Assembly: GCA_016217595.1 (NCBI GenBank) | Contig: JACRHS010000010.1 | Coordinates: forward strand, 62,001 to 126,000 | Reading direction: 5' to 3' | Source: Opitutia bacterium | GTDB lineage: Bacteria; Verrucomicrobiota; Verrucomicrobiia; Opitutales; Opitutaceae | Length of the DNA stretch: 64,000 nt | Shown here: piece by piece, positions 50,493 to 59,832 of the stretch | Layout: every line of letters begins with the position of its first letter | Numbering within the stretch: the first letter of the stretch is position 1 | The notes under the pieces: model-generated | Seen by the model: only the letters and a program-made list of their open reading frames with translations | Database searches by the model: none | Told to the model about the DNA's origin: nothing | Translations under genes and position numbers: made by a program

Positions 50493-51451
50493 GCGGTGAA
50501 ATTTTCCGTGATCAACAGCATGGCCGAATCCGGCGCCTCGAAGGTAAATGTGCCCGCGTACGGCAGCAGCACATTTTCCCCCCGGCCCAGCGTGTCGATT
50601 CCCGCCACCGCCGGTTGGAGCCGCACCGCGCCGCTGACGACGCTGAGAATGCGCGGCTGCTCGCCGGCCGGGAAGGTGATGCGCTCGCCGCGACCGAGCA
50701 GATGGCGGCGGATGGTGAACTCTTTGCAGTTGGCCAATACCGCCGCCGTGGGCGAGCCCCGCACCGGAGTCGGCTCATAGTCGTCCCACTTGATCGACTT
50801 GAGCGATTCCTGGATGTGCAGCTTGCGCGGTTTGCCGTCGAGACCGACGCGGCCCCAATCGTACACGCGATAGGTCGTGTCGGAGTTTTGCTGGATTTCG
50901 AGGATGAGGTTGCCGGCATCGATCGCGTGGATGCGGCCGCTAAACACGAAGATCGAATCGCCGCGCGCCACCGGGAAACGGTGCACGCATTGTTCGAGCG
51001 TGCCGTTGGCGAGCGCCTCCTCGAATTGGGCGCGCGTCACGCCCCGTTTGAGGCCGACGATCAACTGGGCGTCAGCGGAAGTTTCGGCGATAAACCAGTT
51101 CTCCGTCTTCGGCTCGCCGCCGAGCTCGCCCGCGACCGCGGCCGGCGGATGCACCTGCAAGCTCAGCCGCTCGCGGCAATCGAGCCACTTGACCAAAATC
51201 GGGAACGGCCGGGACGCCGGCCAGGACGGCCCCATGATGTCCGCCGTGTATTTCTCGATCAACGCGCGCAAGGTCTGACCGGCATGCACGCCGCCGCGAA
51301 TGACCGATTGCGCCTCCGGACGATCCACCATCTCCCAGCTTTCGCCGATGGGTCCCTGATCCGGCAGGGTCCGACCCAATGTCGCCTCCAGGGCACGGCC
51401 GCCCCACACGCGTTCCTGATAGATCGGTTCGAATCGTAGGATTTCTTTCAT
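50489..51451 (-). CDS. manA: Mannose-6-phosphate isomerase, class I
   Basis: 320 residues, the short bacterial type. Zinc and active-site elements are SLQVHPP, PKTENWF, and FSGRIHAIDAGNLILEIQQNSDTTYRVYDWGR. It interconverts fructose-6-phosphate and mannose-6-phosphate, feeding GDP-mannose or heptose (rfaE2 is last in the same operon, a consistent link). The ATG at 51451 is divergent from ftsK with a 105-bp shared promoter space. The gene is first in manA - DUF748-like - grpE - dnaJ - rfaE2. Confidence 0.93.
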   Translation of the reverse strand: MKEILRFEPIYQERVWGGRALEATLGRTLPDQGPIGESWEMVDRPEAQSVIRGGVHAGQTLRALIEKYTADIMGPSWPASRPFPILVKWLDCRERLSLQVHPPAAVAGELGGEPKTENWFIAETSADAQLIVGLKRGVTRAQFEEALANGTLEQCVHRFPVARGDSIFVFSGRIHAIDAGNLILEIQQNSDTTYRVYDWGRVGLDGKPRKLHIQESLKSIKWDDYEPTPVRGSPTAAVLANCKEFTIRRHLLGRGERITFPAGEQPRILSVVSGAVRLQPAVAGIDTLGRGENVLLPYAGTFTFEAPDSAMLLITENFTA

Positions 51452-51556
51452 GGTGCTGTTTGAGTTTTATGTGAAAAATAACGGCAGGGTGTTTACAATT
51501 GACCGCCCCGGCCTTAAGCGTGCAATCCGATCCAGCGCGGATCGACCACACAGCAA

Positions 51557-54082
51557 ATGCCCAAGCCGCAGAGTTCAAACCCAAACAAAGACGGACCTTC
51601 ATTTCAGGCGCCGCGGCAGCGCCCGCGATGGCTGATGGCCGTGTTGTGCTTCCTGTTCTTCTTGTTGCTCACCGTGGCGCTGGTCGATTTCCGCCCCGAG
51701 CAAAGCATTTTCACCACCACCAACCCCACGGAAAAAAATCTCGTGGGTTTCATCGGCGCGGAAACGTCGTGGTGGTTGCTACACCTGATCGGCGTCAGCA
51801 CCATCCTGTTGCCCATCTTTCTCGGCTGGTTGTCCTACATCGCCATGCGGGCCGTGCGGCGGTTCGCCACCACGCGTTATGTCGCCATGTTTGTGAGCAT
51901 TCTGGCGCTTTCGGGACTGGCGTCCATGCAGACCACCTTCCTCACCAACCCGCGCATCTTCACCAATGGACCCGGCGGCGCGCTCGGACGGCTGATTTAT
52001 GACCGGCTCCTCAAGGACTCCGTCGGGGTCTTCGGCAGCGGCGTGCTCTTGTGTACGCTCTACGGGTTGAGCCTGTTGTTCGTTTTCACCCGTGACATCG
52101 GGGCGGAATTCGACCGGTTGATGCAGTGGTTCCAAACCTGGCGCGAACACCGCGCGCAACTCAAAGCCGAGCGCGACGAAAAGAAACGCCTGTTGAAGGA
52201 AATGCAGGCCAAACAAAAACTCGAAGCTCAGGCCGCTGCGGCCAAGGCCGCTTCCGCTCCGGCCGCGCCAACGGCCACCGCCGCGCCCGCCGCCCCGGTT
52301 GGCCCGACCAGCAAGAAAATCTCTGTTCCCAAAATTCAGGATGAGCCGCTCGCGGCCAAACCGAGCGCGCGCGCTCCGGAACCTGAAACGCCCAAACCGC
52401 CCCCGCCTCCCGCCCCGCCCGCGCTCACGCTGGAAAAAAAGCCCGCCAAGGGCGAAGCCTCCGCTCCCGCCACCAGCACCAAGGACCTCGCCGTCGCCAC
52501 CGGCAAACTCGAGCTCAACATCGTCAAGCCCGAGGAGCCGAAGAAGGCCAAGGCCACCGTGCCGCAAAGCGACGACTCGAATTACGTTGTCCCGCCGCTC
52601 ACGTTGCTCAAAGAGCAGGTCAAACCCTCGCCCGAAAACTCCGAGGAGGAACACCGCCGCAACGCCGAGAACCTCCTGCGTATTCTCAGTGAGTTCGGCG
52701 TCGAAGTGACGCTCGGCGAAATCCACGTCGGCCCGGTGATCACACGCTACGAAGTGGCCCCCGCCGCCGGCGTCCGCGTCGAGAAGATCGCCGGCCTCGA
52801 CAAAAACATCGCGCTCGGCATGCGCGCCCAGTCCGTGCGCATCCTCGCTCCGATCCCCGGCAAGGCCGCCGTCGGTGTGGAAGTGCCCAACCAGCATCCC
52901 ACGCCCGTCGGCATGCGCGAAATTCTGGAGAGCGAAGACTGGGTCGGCTCGAAGGCCGAGTTGCCCATCGTGCTCGGCAAAGATGTCTCGGGCAAACCGC
53001 TCATCTCCGATCTCACCAAGATGCCGCACTTGCTCATCGCCGGCGCCACCGGCTCGGGCAAATCGGTCTGCATTAATTCCATCATCGCCTCGGTCCTCTA
53101 CTCGAAGAGCCCGAAGGATGTGCGCCTGCTGATGGTCGATCCGAAGGTGGTTGAACTGAAAGTGTTCAACACCCTGCCGCACATGCTCATTCCGGTGGTC
53201 ACCGAGCCGAAGAAAGTCCCCGGCGCGCTCAAGTGGCTGCTCAACGAGATGGAGCAGCGCTACCAGATGTTCGCGAAGTGCAATGTCCGCAACATCGTCG
53301 GCTACAATCACCGCAAGAAGAACGCCAAACCCGAAGCGCCGCCGCCCGAACAACAAGTCCTGCTTGATGGCGTGGATCCGCTCGACGGCATCGAACTGCC
53401 CGAGCGCTTGCCCTACATCGTCGCCATCATCGACGAGCTCGCCGACCTCATGATGGTCGCGCCCGCCGAGATCGAAACGTCCATCGCGCGTCTCGCGCAA
53501 CTCGCCCGCGCCGCCGGCATCCACCTCATCATCGCCACCCAGCGCCCCTCGGTGAATGTCATCACTGGCGTCATCAAGGCCAACCTCCCCTCGCGCATCG
53601 CCTTTCAGGTCGCCTCGCAAGTCGACTCCCGCACGATCCTCGACACCAAGGGCGCCGAGACGCTCATCGGCCGCGGCGACATGCTTTTCACGCCGCCCGG
53701 CACCTCGCGGGTGGTGCGCGCCCAAGGCGCGTTCACCTCGGACGACGAGATTTCCGAACTGGTGGAGTTTCTCAAACAGAACGGTCCGCCGGTGTACGCG
53801 CAGGAAGTCCAGGCGCAGATCGACCGCGCGGCCCGCGACGACGATGAGGAGGGTGGCGAGGGTGATGACGGCGATCTCGGCGACGACGAGGAGCTATATC
53901 AACAGGCCCTCGAAGTGCTCAAATCCTCCCGCCGCGCCTCCACCTCCATGCTCCAACGCCGTCTCCGCATCGGCTACAACCGCGCCGCCCGCGTCATGGA
54001 GATCATGGAGGAAAAAGGCATCGTCGGCCCGGAAAACGGTTCCAGCCCCCGCGAGATCCTCGTCGACCTGGACTCGCTCTAA
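51557..54082 (+). CDS. ftsK: DNA translocase FtsK/SpoIIIE
   Basis: 841 residues. Four membrane helices are within about residues 25-190. A long Pro/Ala/Lys linker runs to about 345 (PPPPPAPPALTLEKKPAKGEASAP). The motor domain has Walker A GATGSGKSV and Walker B IDELADLMM, preceded by NLLRILSEFGVEVTLGEIHVGPVITRYEV. The gamma winged-helix domain is at the C-terminus (SRRASTSMLQRRLRIGYNRAARVMEIMEEKGIVG), which reads the chromosome-orientation motifs. It pumps chromosome through the closing septum. ATG at 51557 is divergent from manA. Confidence 0.95.
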   Translation: MPKPQSSNPNKDGPSFQAPRQRPRWLMAVLCFLFFLLLTVALVDFRPEQSIFTTTNPTEKNLVGFIGAETSWWLLHLIGVSTILLPIFLGWLSYIAMRAVRRFATTRYVAMFVSILALSGLASMQTTFLTNPRIFTNGPGGALGRLIYDRLLKDSVGVFGSGVLLCTLYGLSLLFVFTRDIGAEFDRLMQWFQTWREHRAQLKAERDEKKRLLKEMQAKQKLEAQAAAAKAASAPAAPTATAAPAAPVGPTSKKISVPKIQDEPLAAKPSARAPEPETPKPPPPPAPPALTLEKKPAKGEASAPATSTKDLAVATGKLELNIVKPEEPKKAKATVPQSDDSNYVVPPLTLLKEQVKPSPENSEEEHRRNAENLLRILSEFGVEVTLGEIHVGPVITRYEVAPAAGVRVEKIAGLDKNIALGMRAQSVRILAPIPGKAAVGVEVPNQHPTPVGMREILESEDWVGSKAELPIVLGKDVSGKPLISDLTKMPHLLIAGATGSGKSVCINSIIASVLYSKSPKDVRLLMVDPKVVELKVFNTLPHMLIPVVTEPKKVPGALKWLLNEMEQRYQMFAKCNVRNIVGYNHRKKNAKPEAPPPEQQVLLDGVDPLDGIELPERLPYIVAIIDELADLMMVAPAEIETSIARLAQLARAAGIHLIIATQRPSVNVITGVIKANLPSRIAFQVASQVDSRTILDTKGAETLIGRGDMLFTPPGTSRVVRAQGAFTSDDEISELVEFLKQNGPPVYAQEVQAQIDRAARDDDEEGGEGDDGDLGDDEELYQQALEVLKSSRRASTSMLQRRLRIGYNRAARVMEIMEEKGIVGPENGSSPREILVDLDSL

Positions 54083-54165
54083 CCCTGCCGCGACCGGCAA
54101 AAGATTTTACTCCACCCCTCCTTTCATGGTGACTTCTCACCGCCCTCTTTCTAACTGACACTCCC

Positions 54166-54978
54166 ATGCAGACCATCGGCGAACGGCTTGAAGAAGCGCG
54201 CAAACGCAAAGGCATTTCCATCCGCGAAGCGGCGGAGGCGACGAAAATTCGCGGCGACTACCTGCAAAAATTCGAGAGCAACCAGTTCGACATGGATCTG
54301 CCAGAAATCTACGCGCGCGGATTTTTGCGGTCGTACGCCGTGTTTCTGAAACTCCCCGCGGAACGCATTCTCGCCGATTACAAATCGCTCGGCATGGATG
54401 AGCCGCGTCCGCGCACCCCGAGCCGGGAGGTTTACGGCCGGATGGATCTGAGCATCGCCTCCGCCGGAGGCAACAAAGACGCCGGCCCGGCCACCGGATC
54501 CGTGGCCGATGGCGCGGAAGGCGGCGACTCGCGCCCCCGGAAATTTGCCAAGATCGGCACCAGCCTGCCCGAGGGGCCGTACATCAATCCGCGTCTCGTC
54601 ATGCGCATCGCCATGATCTCCGGCGGCGCGCTCGCACTTGCGCTGATCATCTGGGGCATCGCTGCCATGACCCGTGGCGGCTCGGCCAAAACCGCCGCGC
54701 CAACCCGCACTGCGGCCAAAACCGAACGCATGGTGACACTCGTCGCCCTCGATACGGTCCGCGTGGAAGTGAATCAGAAGAGCGTCGATGGCACCGTGGG
54801 CGAAAGCATCTTTCAAAGCACGATGATGCGGGGTGAAACCCACTCGGTTCCATGGCGCGGAGCGCTCCGTTTCACCGCCAGCGTCGGCGCCAACCTGAAT
54901 ATCGAAATCAACGGTAGTCGCTATCCGATGCCGCAAGGCTCGAATATTTGCGACCTGCCCGCCCCGAGCAGCCCCTGA
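54166..54978 (+). CDS. RodZ-like HTH membrane protein
   Basis: 270 residues. The N-terminal HTH is about residues 3-70: IGERLEEARKRKGISIREAAEATKIRGDYLQKFESNQFDMDLPEIYARGFLRSYAVFL, the RodZ signature. After a Gly/Arg-rich linker comes one membrane helix (about 146-166), then a small periplasmic beta domain of DUF4115 type (TLVALDTVRVEVNQKSVDGTVGESIFQSTMMRGETHSVPW). RodZ links MreB filaments to the cell-wall machinery. No mreB is near; it follows ftsK by 83 bp on the same strand and could be co-transcribed. Confidence 0.85.
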   Translation: MQTIGERLEEARKRKGISIREAAEATKIRGDYLQKFESNQFDMDLPEIYARGFLRSYAVFLKLPAERILADYKSLGMDEPRPRTPSREVYGRMDLSIASAGGNKDAGPATGSVADGAEGGDSRPRKFAKIGTSLPEGPYINPRLVMRIAMISGGALALALIIWGIAAMTRGGSAKTAAPTRTAAKTERMVTLVALDTVRVEVNQKSVDGTVGESIFQSTMMRGETHSVPWRGALRFTASVGANLNIEINGSRYPMPQGSNICDLPAPSSP

Positions 54979-55001
54979 CCGCACCACAGGGTGCTCTTTT
55001 C

Positions 55002-56045
55002 ATGCGCATCCTTTCCGCCTTTCTTGCCTGCTCGCTTTTAGCCGTACCGCTCTCTGCCGCGCGCATCGAACTCGTCGCCGGCGGTAGCGAGCCCCGCGTG
55101 GATATTCCCGCGACTCAAGCCAAGCTCACCATGCCCTTCGGCGTGGACTTCGATGCGACCGGCGGCATTTACATCGTCGAGTTCGGCCCGGGCGCTCGCC
55201 TGCTCCGCATCGATACCAAGGGCGTGATGCAGCATCTGGCCGGCCAACCCACGGTCGGCGACTCAGGTGACGACGGTCCGGCCGCGACCGCACAATTTAA
55301 CGGTCCGCACAATCTCTCCGTTCTGCCCAGCGGCGATGTGCTGATCGGCGACACTTGGAACGGACGTGTGCGGCGCTTCGATCCGGCATCGGGCCGCATC
55401 ACAGCGGTCCCGGGCTACGCCGTACCCGCGGCGCAAGCCCGCGCCTCCGGCCCCTATTGCATCACACCTGACACCACCGGAACTCAGCTTTACATCGCCA
55501 ACCTCAAACAAGTGCTGCGCCTCGATCTGAAAACCGGCCAGACCACCGTCATCGCCGGCAATGGCAAAAAAGGCATGCCAGCCGACGGGGCCCGCGCCAT
55601 CGATGCCCCGCTCGTCGATCCGCGCGCCGTCGCGCCGGATCGCCACGGCAACGTGTACATCCTAGAACGCGGCGGGCATGCGTTGCGCGTAGTCACACCC
55701 GACGGATGTATCCGCACCGTCGTCAATGTCTCCGGCAAAAAAGGCGCCGCGGGCGATGAAGGCGATGCGCGACAAGCGACGCTAAATGGCCCCAAGCATC
55801 TGTGCATCGACCGCGACGACAACGTGATCATCGCCGACACGGAGAACCATCTCATCCGCCGCTACGAGCCCGCCACTGGCAAGATCGTGCGTCTGGCCGG
55901 CTCCGGAAAAAAAGGCCCGGCCGGTCTCGGCGGCGATCCGCTCGCCTGCGAACTTTACCAGCCGCACGGCGTCGCGCTCGACCGCGACGGCCAGCTCTAC
56001 ATCGCGGATAGCAGCAATCACCGCGTGCTGAAAATCGTCCGTTGA
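55002..56045 (+). CDS. NHL-repeat six-bladed propeller protein, exported
   Basis: 347 residues with signal peptide (MRILSAFLACSLLAVPLSA). NHL repeats are clear: MPFGVDFDATGGIYIVEFG, FNGPHNLSVLPSGDVLIGDTWNGRVRRF, LVDPRAVAPDRHGNVYILERGGHALRVV, LNGPKHLCIDRDDNVIIADTENHLIRRY and YQPHGVALDRDGQLYIADSSNHRVLKI. GDSGDDGPAATAQF and GDEGDARQATL are the loops typical of such scaffold proteins. Start is the ATG at 55002, 23 bp after the RodZ-like stop; a weak AGGGTG precedes. Ligand unknown. Confidence 0.85.
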   Translation: MRILSAFLACSLLAVPLSAARIELVAGGSEPRVDIPATQAKLTMPFGVDFDATGGIYIVEFGPGARLLRIDTKGVMQHLAGQPTVGDSGDDGPAATAQFNGPHNLSVLPSGDVLIGDTWNGRVRRFDPASGRITAVPGYAVPAAQARASGPYCITPDTTGTQLYIANLKQVLRLDLKTGQTTVIAGNGKKGMPADGARAIDAPLVDPRAVAPDRHGNVYILERGGHALRVVTPDGCIRTVVNVSGKKGAAGDEGDARQATLNGPKHLCIDRDDNVIIADTENHLIRRYEPATGKIVRLAGSGKKGPAGLGGDPLACELYQPHGVALDRDGQLYIADSSNHRVLKIVR

Positions 56046-56066
56046 CCACCGCCCCCCGGCACGTGC

Positions 56067-57707
56067 TCAGAGGAGTTTTTCGACGCCGGGAATCAAGGCG
56101 TATAGCTCGGCCCGCAGCCGTTGCCACCAACTACGCGCCGGTTCGCGCGTGCGCTCCACCTCAATGCCGTCCACCTCGCCCAACCAGCGCACACCGCGAC
56201 GCGACGATGCCGGCTCGCCCGGCGGCGCAGGCTCCAGCTCCACTTTCCAACTACGCTCGGCTGAGGCGTCGTCATAAATGTGCCCGGCCATCTGCTCCGC
56301 CAGCTCGGAGCTCCGGATCACCACCGCGATCTCGGTGTTGTACCACACCGAGCGCGGATCGAGATTGAAGCTGCCGATCCACACGCGCTGCCGGTCAAAC
56401 ACCAGCGCCTTGGCGTGCAGCGAAGCCGGAGCGGCGCGGGGCGCGAACCAGCGCTTGAGCCGGGGCGCGAGCCGCGCCTGCACCTTGTACTCGTAGAGTT
56501 CGACGCCCGCCTTCAGCAACGTCTCCCGATAACGGCGGTAGGCCGAAAATACCAGAGTCTGGTCCGTCGCCTCCAACGCGCTCGTGACCACCTTGATCGC
56601 GACACCCTGTTTGATCAGCGTCTCGATCTGCCGCAACGTTTCCGGCCCGGGGATGAAGTAGGCTGATTCAACCAGCAACTCGCGCCGGCAATCGGCAAAT
56701 TCCTTCTCGAAACGATGCGCCACGCGCATGGCCTCGGGCGAGCTGCGGCCGACTTTGTTGGGCGAATCCCAGACAACTTCGCCGCCGGCCCAGACCAGCA
56801 GTTCCGGTCGCTCGATGACTTCGCGGGAATATTCCTCGTTGAGGCCTCGGTAGCGCTCCCAACTTCCCGGCTCGCCAAACACCCGCGCCTGCAAATCGCG
56901 CCGTTGATTATCCAGCTCGTTGGGCGCCGCCGGACGCGAGTCCATCGCCTCCACAGGTACGGCCCACGGACTGTTCCAGAAATCGTCGAAGGCCCGCGAG
57001 GTCTCGCGCGAGAGCGGCCCGGCCATCAGCAGGTCGTAGTCGCGGAAATTATCCTCCTCGCTCACGTCGAAATAATTGTCGCCGATGTTGCGCCCGCCGA
57101 GCACGGCCAGCAGGTTGTCGGCGATCAGCACCTTGTTGTGCATGCGCCGGTTCACGCGGTTCAAATCCCAGAGGTACTGCGGGATTTTCATCCATTGCCC
57201 ACGATACTTGAAGGGATTGAACACGCGCACCTCGATGTTCGGGTGCGATGCCAAAACGATCAGCGGACGGTCGTCGCCCTGATTGTTGTCGTCCAGCAGC
57301 AGCCGCACGCGCACGCCGCGATCGGCCGCCGCCAGGATGCGTTGCGTGAGAAACTGACCGATTTTGCCGGGATCGTAGATGTAGTATTGGATGTCGAGCG
57401 TGCGCTGCGCGCCCTCGACGATGGCCGCGCGCGCCATGAGCGCCTCGGGCCCGTATTCCAAAAGGCGGAAGCCGGAGCGCCCGGGATTCCGCTGTTGCGC
57501 CCCGGCATAGATCTGGCCGAAACGCGTGTTTTCCAGTGCCTCCAACCCATACGACGTCCGGCGCGGCACCGAGTGGTTCACCGTCTGGCAGCCGAACAAC
57601 AGCAGGCTCATCGCAACCGCCAACAACCCGCGCTGGCATATTCTCCGCGCACACTTCCCAAGCATGCCGCCAAACACGCCGAGAACGAGGACGCGGTTGA
57701 AAGCCAT
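56067..57707 (-). CDS. Phospholipase D family protein (ClsC/YmdC-like), probable lipoprotein
   Basis: 546 residues. Two HKD motifs are HNKVLIADNLLAVLGGRN and HAKALVFDRQRVWIGSFNLDPRS, each with conserved His, Lys and Asp. YDPGKIGQFLTQRILAAADRGVRVRLLLDD and FADCRRELLVESAYFIPGP are typical of bacterial cardiolipin-synthase-like ClsC enzymes. The N-terminus has LLLFGCQTV, a lipobox. Two ATGs compete: 57707, used here, and 57665, which gives a standard-length lipoprotein signal. It probably acts on phospholipids at the outer face of the inner membrane. It converges with the NHL gene at a 21-bp gap. Confidence 0.87.
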   Translation of the reverse strand: MAFNRVLVLGVFGGMLGKCARRICQRGLLAVAMSLLLFGCQTVNHSVPRRTSYGLEALENTRFGQIYAGAQQRNPGRSGFRLLEYGPEALMARAAIVEGAQRTLDIQYYIYDPGKIGQFLTQRILAAADRGVRVRLLLDDNNQGDDRPLIVLASHPNIEVRVFNPFKYRGQWMKIPQYLWDLNRVNRRMHNKVLIADNLLAVLGGRNIGDNYFDVSEEDNFRDYDLLMAGPLSRETSRAFDDFWNSPWAVPVEAMDSRPAAPNELDNQRRDLQARVFGEPGSWERYRGLNEEYSREVIERPELLVWAGGEVVWDSPNKVGRSSPEAMRVAHRFEKEFADCRRELLVESAYFIPGPETLRQIETLIKQGVAIKVVTSALEATDQTLVFSAYRRYRETLLKAGVELYEYKVQARLAPRLKRWFAPRAAPASLHAKALVFDRQRVWIGSFNLDPRSVWYNTEIAVVIRSSELAEQMAGHIYDDASAERSWKVELEPAPPGEPASSRRGVRWLGEVDGIEVERTREPARSWWQRLRAELYALIPGVEKLL

Positions 57708-57965
57708 GGTCACGCGGATGAGGGCGCCGGAAGCCGTAGCGGCTAGCGGCCTGCGACGACTCCACCGGAGCCATTCAAGAGCCAAAGGCGGGTGAGCCCC
57801 CGGCAACACTGCGGTTGCGTGCGTTCTGCGGCAAATGGTCTCGATGGTTCCACGGAAGTAGGGAAAGAAGAAAACGTCGGCACGGGCGGGTGCCGGTCGA
57901 CACGTTGCCCGGCAATCGCACGTCTTCCAAGCTCTGACCGCGAGACGCCTATGCCAGCCAGCGGG

Positions 57966-58625
57966 CTACGGCTGCACCAGTCCGTAGTGAATGCAATAAC
58001 GAGTGAGACTGGCGACATCACGCACGCCCGCCTTGTCCATGATATTGGCGCGGTGCTTCTCGACGGTGCGCACGCTCAGCGTGAGTTTGTCGGCAATCTC
58101 CTTCGAGGCGAAACCCTCCGCCACCAGCTTGGCCACCTCGATCTCGCGCGGGGTGAGCGGATCGGCGCCGGCCACGACCGGCAGGTGCGGCGCGGGGCCG
58201 TGCTCCGGTTGGTGCAACGGCTCAGGCGTATTGCCCTTGGTCGCGATGTAAATGCCTCCGCTCGCCACTTCCTCGATGGCCTCCAGCAGCAGCGGCAGCG
58301 GCTTGGTCTTGTCGACGAAGCCCTGCACACCCAACGCCGCGAATTGCGCCGGCAGATTGGCGTCCGACTTGCTCGTCAAAACCAGGATGTGCACCTCGGG
58401 ATGCTTTTCCCGCAACGCTGTGATCACGTCGAACCCATGCATGCCCGGCAGTAACAAATCACAGATCAACAAAGTGGGCGGTTTGCGCAGGCAATATTCC
58501 AAGCCTTCACGCCCATCGCCGAACTCTGCCGTCACTTTCAGGCCAGACACTTCCTCGACCGCGATGCGCAGCATGTGACGCACCAAGGTTTCATCTTCGA
58601 TAAGGACAACGGATTTCACGAGCAT
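57966..58625 (-). CDS. NarL/FixJ-type response regulator
   Basis: 219 residues. The receiver domain (about 5-125) has the acidic pair VLIEDE, phospho-acceptor Asp56 in LICDLLLPGMHGFD, and the Lys in FVDKTKPLP. A LuxR HTH is at about 150-210: LTPREIEVAKLVAEGFASKEIADKLTLSVRTVEKHRANIMDKAG. A sensor kinase partner is not adjacent. A perfect palindrome CTGAAATTTCAG sits 107 bp upstream of the ATG (58733-58744) and may be an autoregulatory site, though this is speculative. Confidence 0.92.
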   Translation of the reverse strand: MLVKSVVLIEDETLVRHMLRIAVEEVSGLKVTAEFGDGREGLEYCLRKPPTLLICDLLLPGMHGFDVITALREKHPEVHILVLTSKSDANLPAQFAALGVQGFVDKTKPLPLLLEAIEEVASGGIYIATKGNTPEPLHQPEHGPAPHLPVVAGADPLTPREIEVAKLVAEGFASKEIADKLTLSVRTVEKHRANIMDKAGVRDVASLTRYCIHYGLVQP

Positions 58626-58786
58626 TGTATGACTGGCTGGGGCTTAGCTGACTATTGGAAGTGAAACGTTTCTCCGCTGGGGCGCAAGCCCGCCCTTGCT
58701 TAATCTATTTCTGCCAATGCCCTACTCAAAACCTGAAATTTCAGGGCAAACCGGCTTGCGCCGCAGCAATCGTCCGCACCATCCAA

Positions 58787-58800
58787 GGGGCAGATGCCCC
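58787..58800 (-). terminator. Weak hairpin right after the sialidase-operon end
   Basis: GGGGCA-GA-TGCCCC begins 2 bp after the stop codon of the last operon gene (58803). Its loop is tight and only a short TT follows on the minus strand, so termination is plausible but unproven. Confidence 0.35.
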
Positions 58801-58802
58801 CA

Positions 58803-59822
58803 TCAAGCACCGGACAATTGCTGGCTGGTCAGCTCATTGAGCAGCGGCTGGCCGCTCACAAACCGTTGCACGTTGAGGGAAAATATCTCCCACAGACGCT
58901 GCTTGAATTTCGGGCTCAGACTCGAACCTGAGATGTGCGGCGTGAAGATGACGTTGGGAAAATGCCAGAGCGGATGCTCCGGCGGCATGGGATAGTAATA
59001 ATGCGTGTCGAGCGCCGCCCCGGCGATCCACTTTTCCCGCAACGCCCGCAATAGCGCCTCCTCTCGCACGATCGGCCCGCGCGCAGGATTGAGCAAAAAC
59101 GCGCTGGGCGGCAACGCTTGCAGCTCGCGTTCGCCGATCAGCCCCTCGGTCGCCTTGCTCAGCGGCAACGCGACGACCAAAAAGTCGAGCTCGCGCAGAA
59201 AATCGAGCTCTTCGCCCGCGCGAAACACCCGGTCCGGCAACACGCCCTCGGGGTCACCCGTCCCCGGCTCGGCATAGATATCGCCGCGCGGCCCGACACC
59301 GCTGCGCGTCATCACGTGCACCCGCATCCCGAGCAGGCGCGCGAGACGCGCCGTCTCCCGGCCGATACCACCATAGCCCCAGAGGCCGACCGTCCGGCCG
59401 CGGATTTCGTTTTGGAAGATCGCCGAGCGATCCCACACGGTGGCTTCCTGATTGCGGATCATCTGCCGAAAATTCCGCGCGAGGTTCACCATCATCGCGA
59501 TGTTCCATTCGCCGATTGGCACGTCGAAACAACCGCGGGCGTTGGTCGCCCGCACGCCGCGTGCCGGCAGGTCCAGGCCGAAGAGCTGCGTGTAACCGGT
59601 CGAGGCGATTTGGATCCACCGCAGGCGGCGCATCAAGGCATGGTTCGTCGGCGGAAACGTGCAAAACAGCACGTCCGCCTCCGCAAGGCGCGCGGGATCA
59701 ATCTCGCGCGCCTTTTCCTCCGGCGTCGCGAGGCAATCAATCTCGCAATCCGTGCGTTGCCGCAACGCCGCCAGCGCCGGCTCGTGCGCCGCGACGTCGA
59801 TGAGAATCTTGATGGGCTTCAT
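58803..59822 (-). CDS. D-2-hydroxyacid dehydrogenase (last gene of the sialidase operon)
   Basis: 339 residues. NAD motif VGLWGYGGIGRETARLARLLG; catalytic Arg in LNPARGPIVREE, and the His is in FTPHISGSS. Glu of the usual EPLP/Glu site is replaced by the sequence LDTHYYYPMPPEHPL, where His stands in for the common DVFxxEP, so it is an atypical member like some glyoxylate/hydroxypyruvate reductases. It probably reduces or oxidises a 2-oxoacid from sugar acid breakdown. It is 10 bp downstream of the enolase-superfamily gene. Confidence 0.85.
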   Translation of the reverse strand: MKPIKILIDVAAHEPALAALRQRTDCEIDCLATPEEKAREIDPARLAEADVLFCTFPPTNHALMRRLRWIQIASTGYTQLFGLDLPARGVRATNARGCFDVPIGEWNIAMMVNLARNFRQMIRNQEATVWDRSAIFQNEIRGRTVGLWGYGGIGRETARLARLLGMRVHVMTRSGVGPRGDIYAEPGTGDPEGVLPDRVFRAGEELDFLRELDFLVVALPLSKATEGLIGERELQALPPSAFLLNPARGPIVREEALLRALREKWIAGAALDTHYYYPMPPEHPLWHFPNVIFTPHISGSSLSPKFKQRLWEIFSLNVQRFVSGQPLLNELTSQQLSGA

Positions 59823-59832
59823 GCGGCGAACC

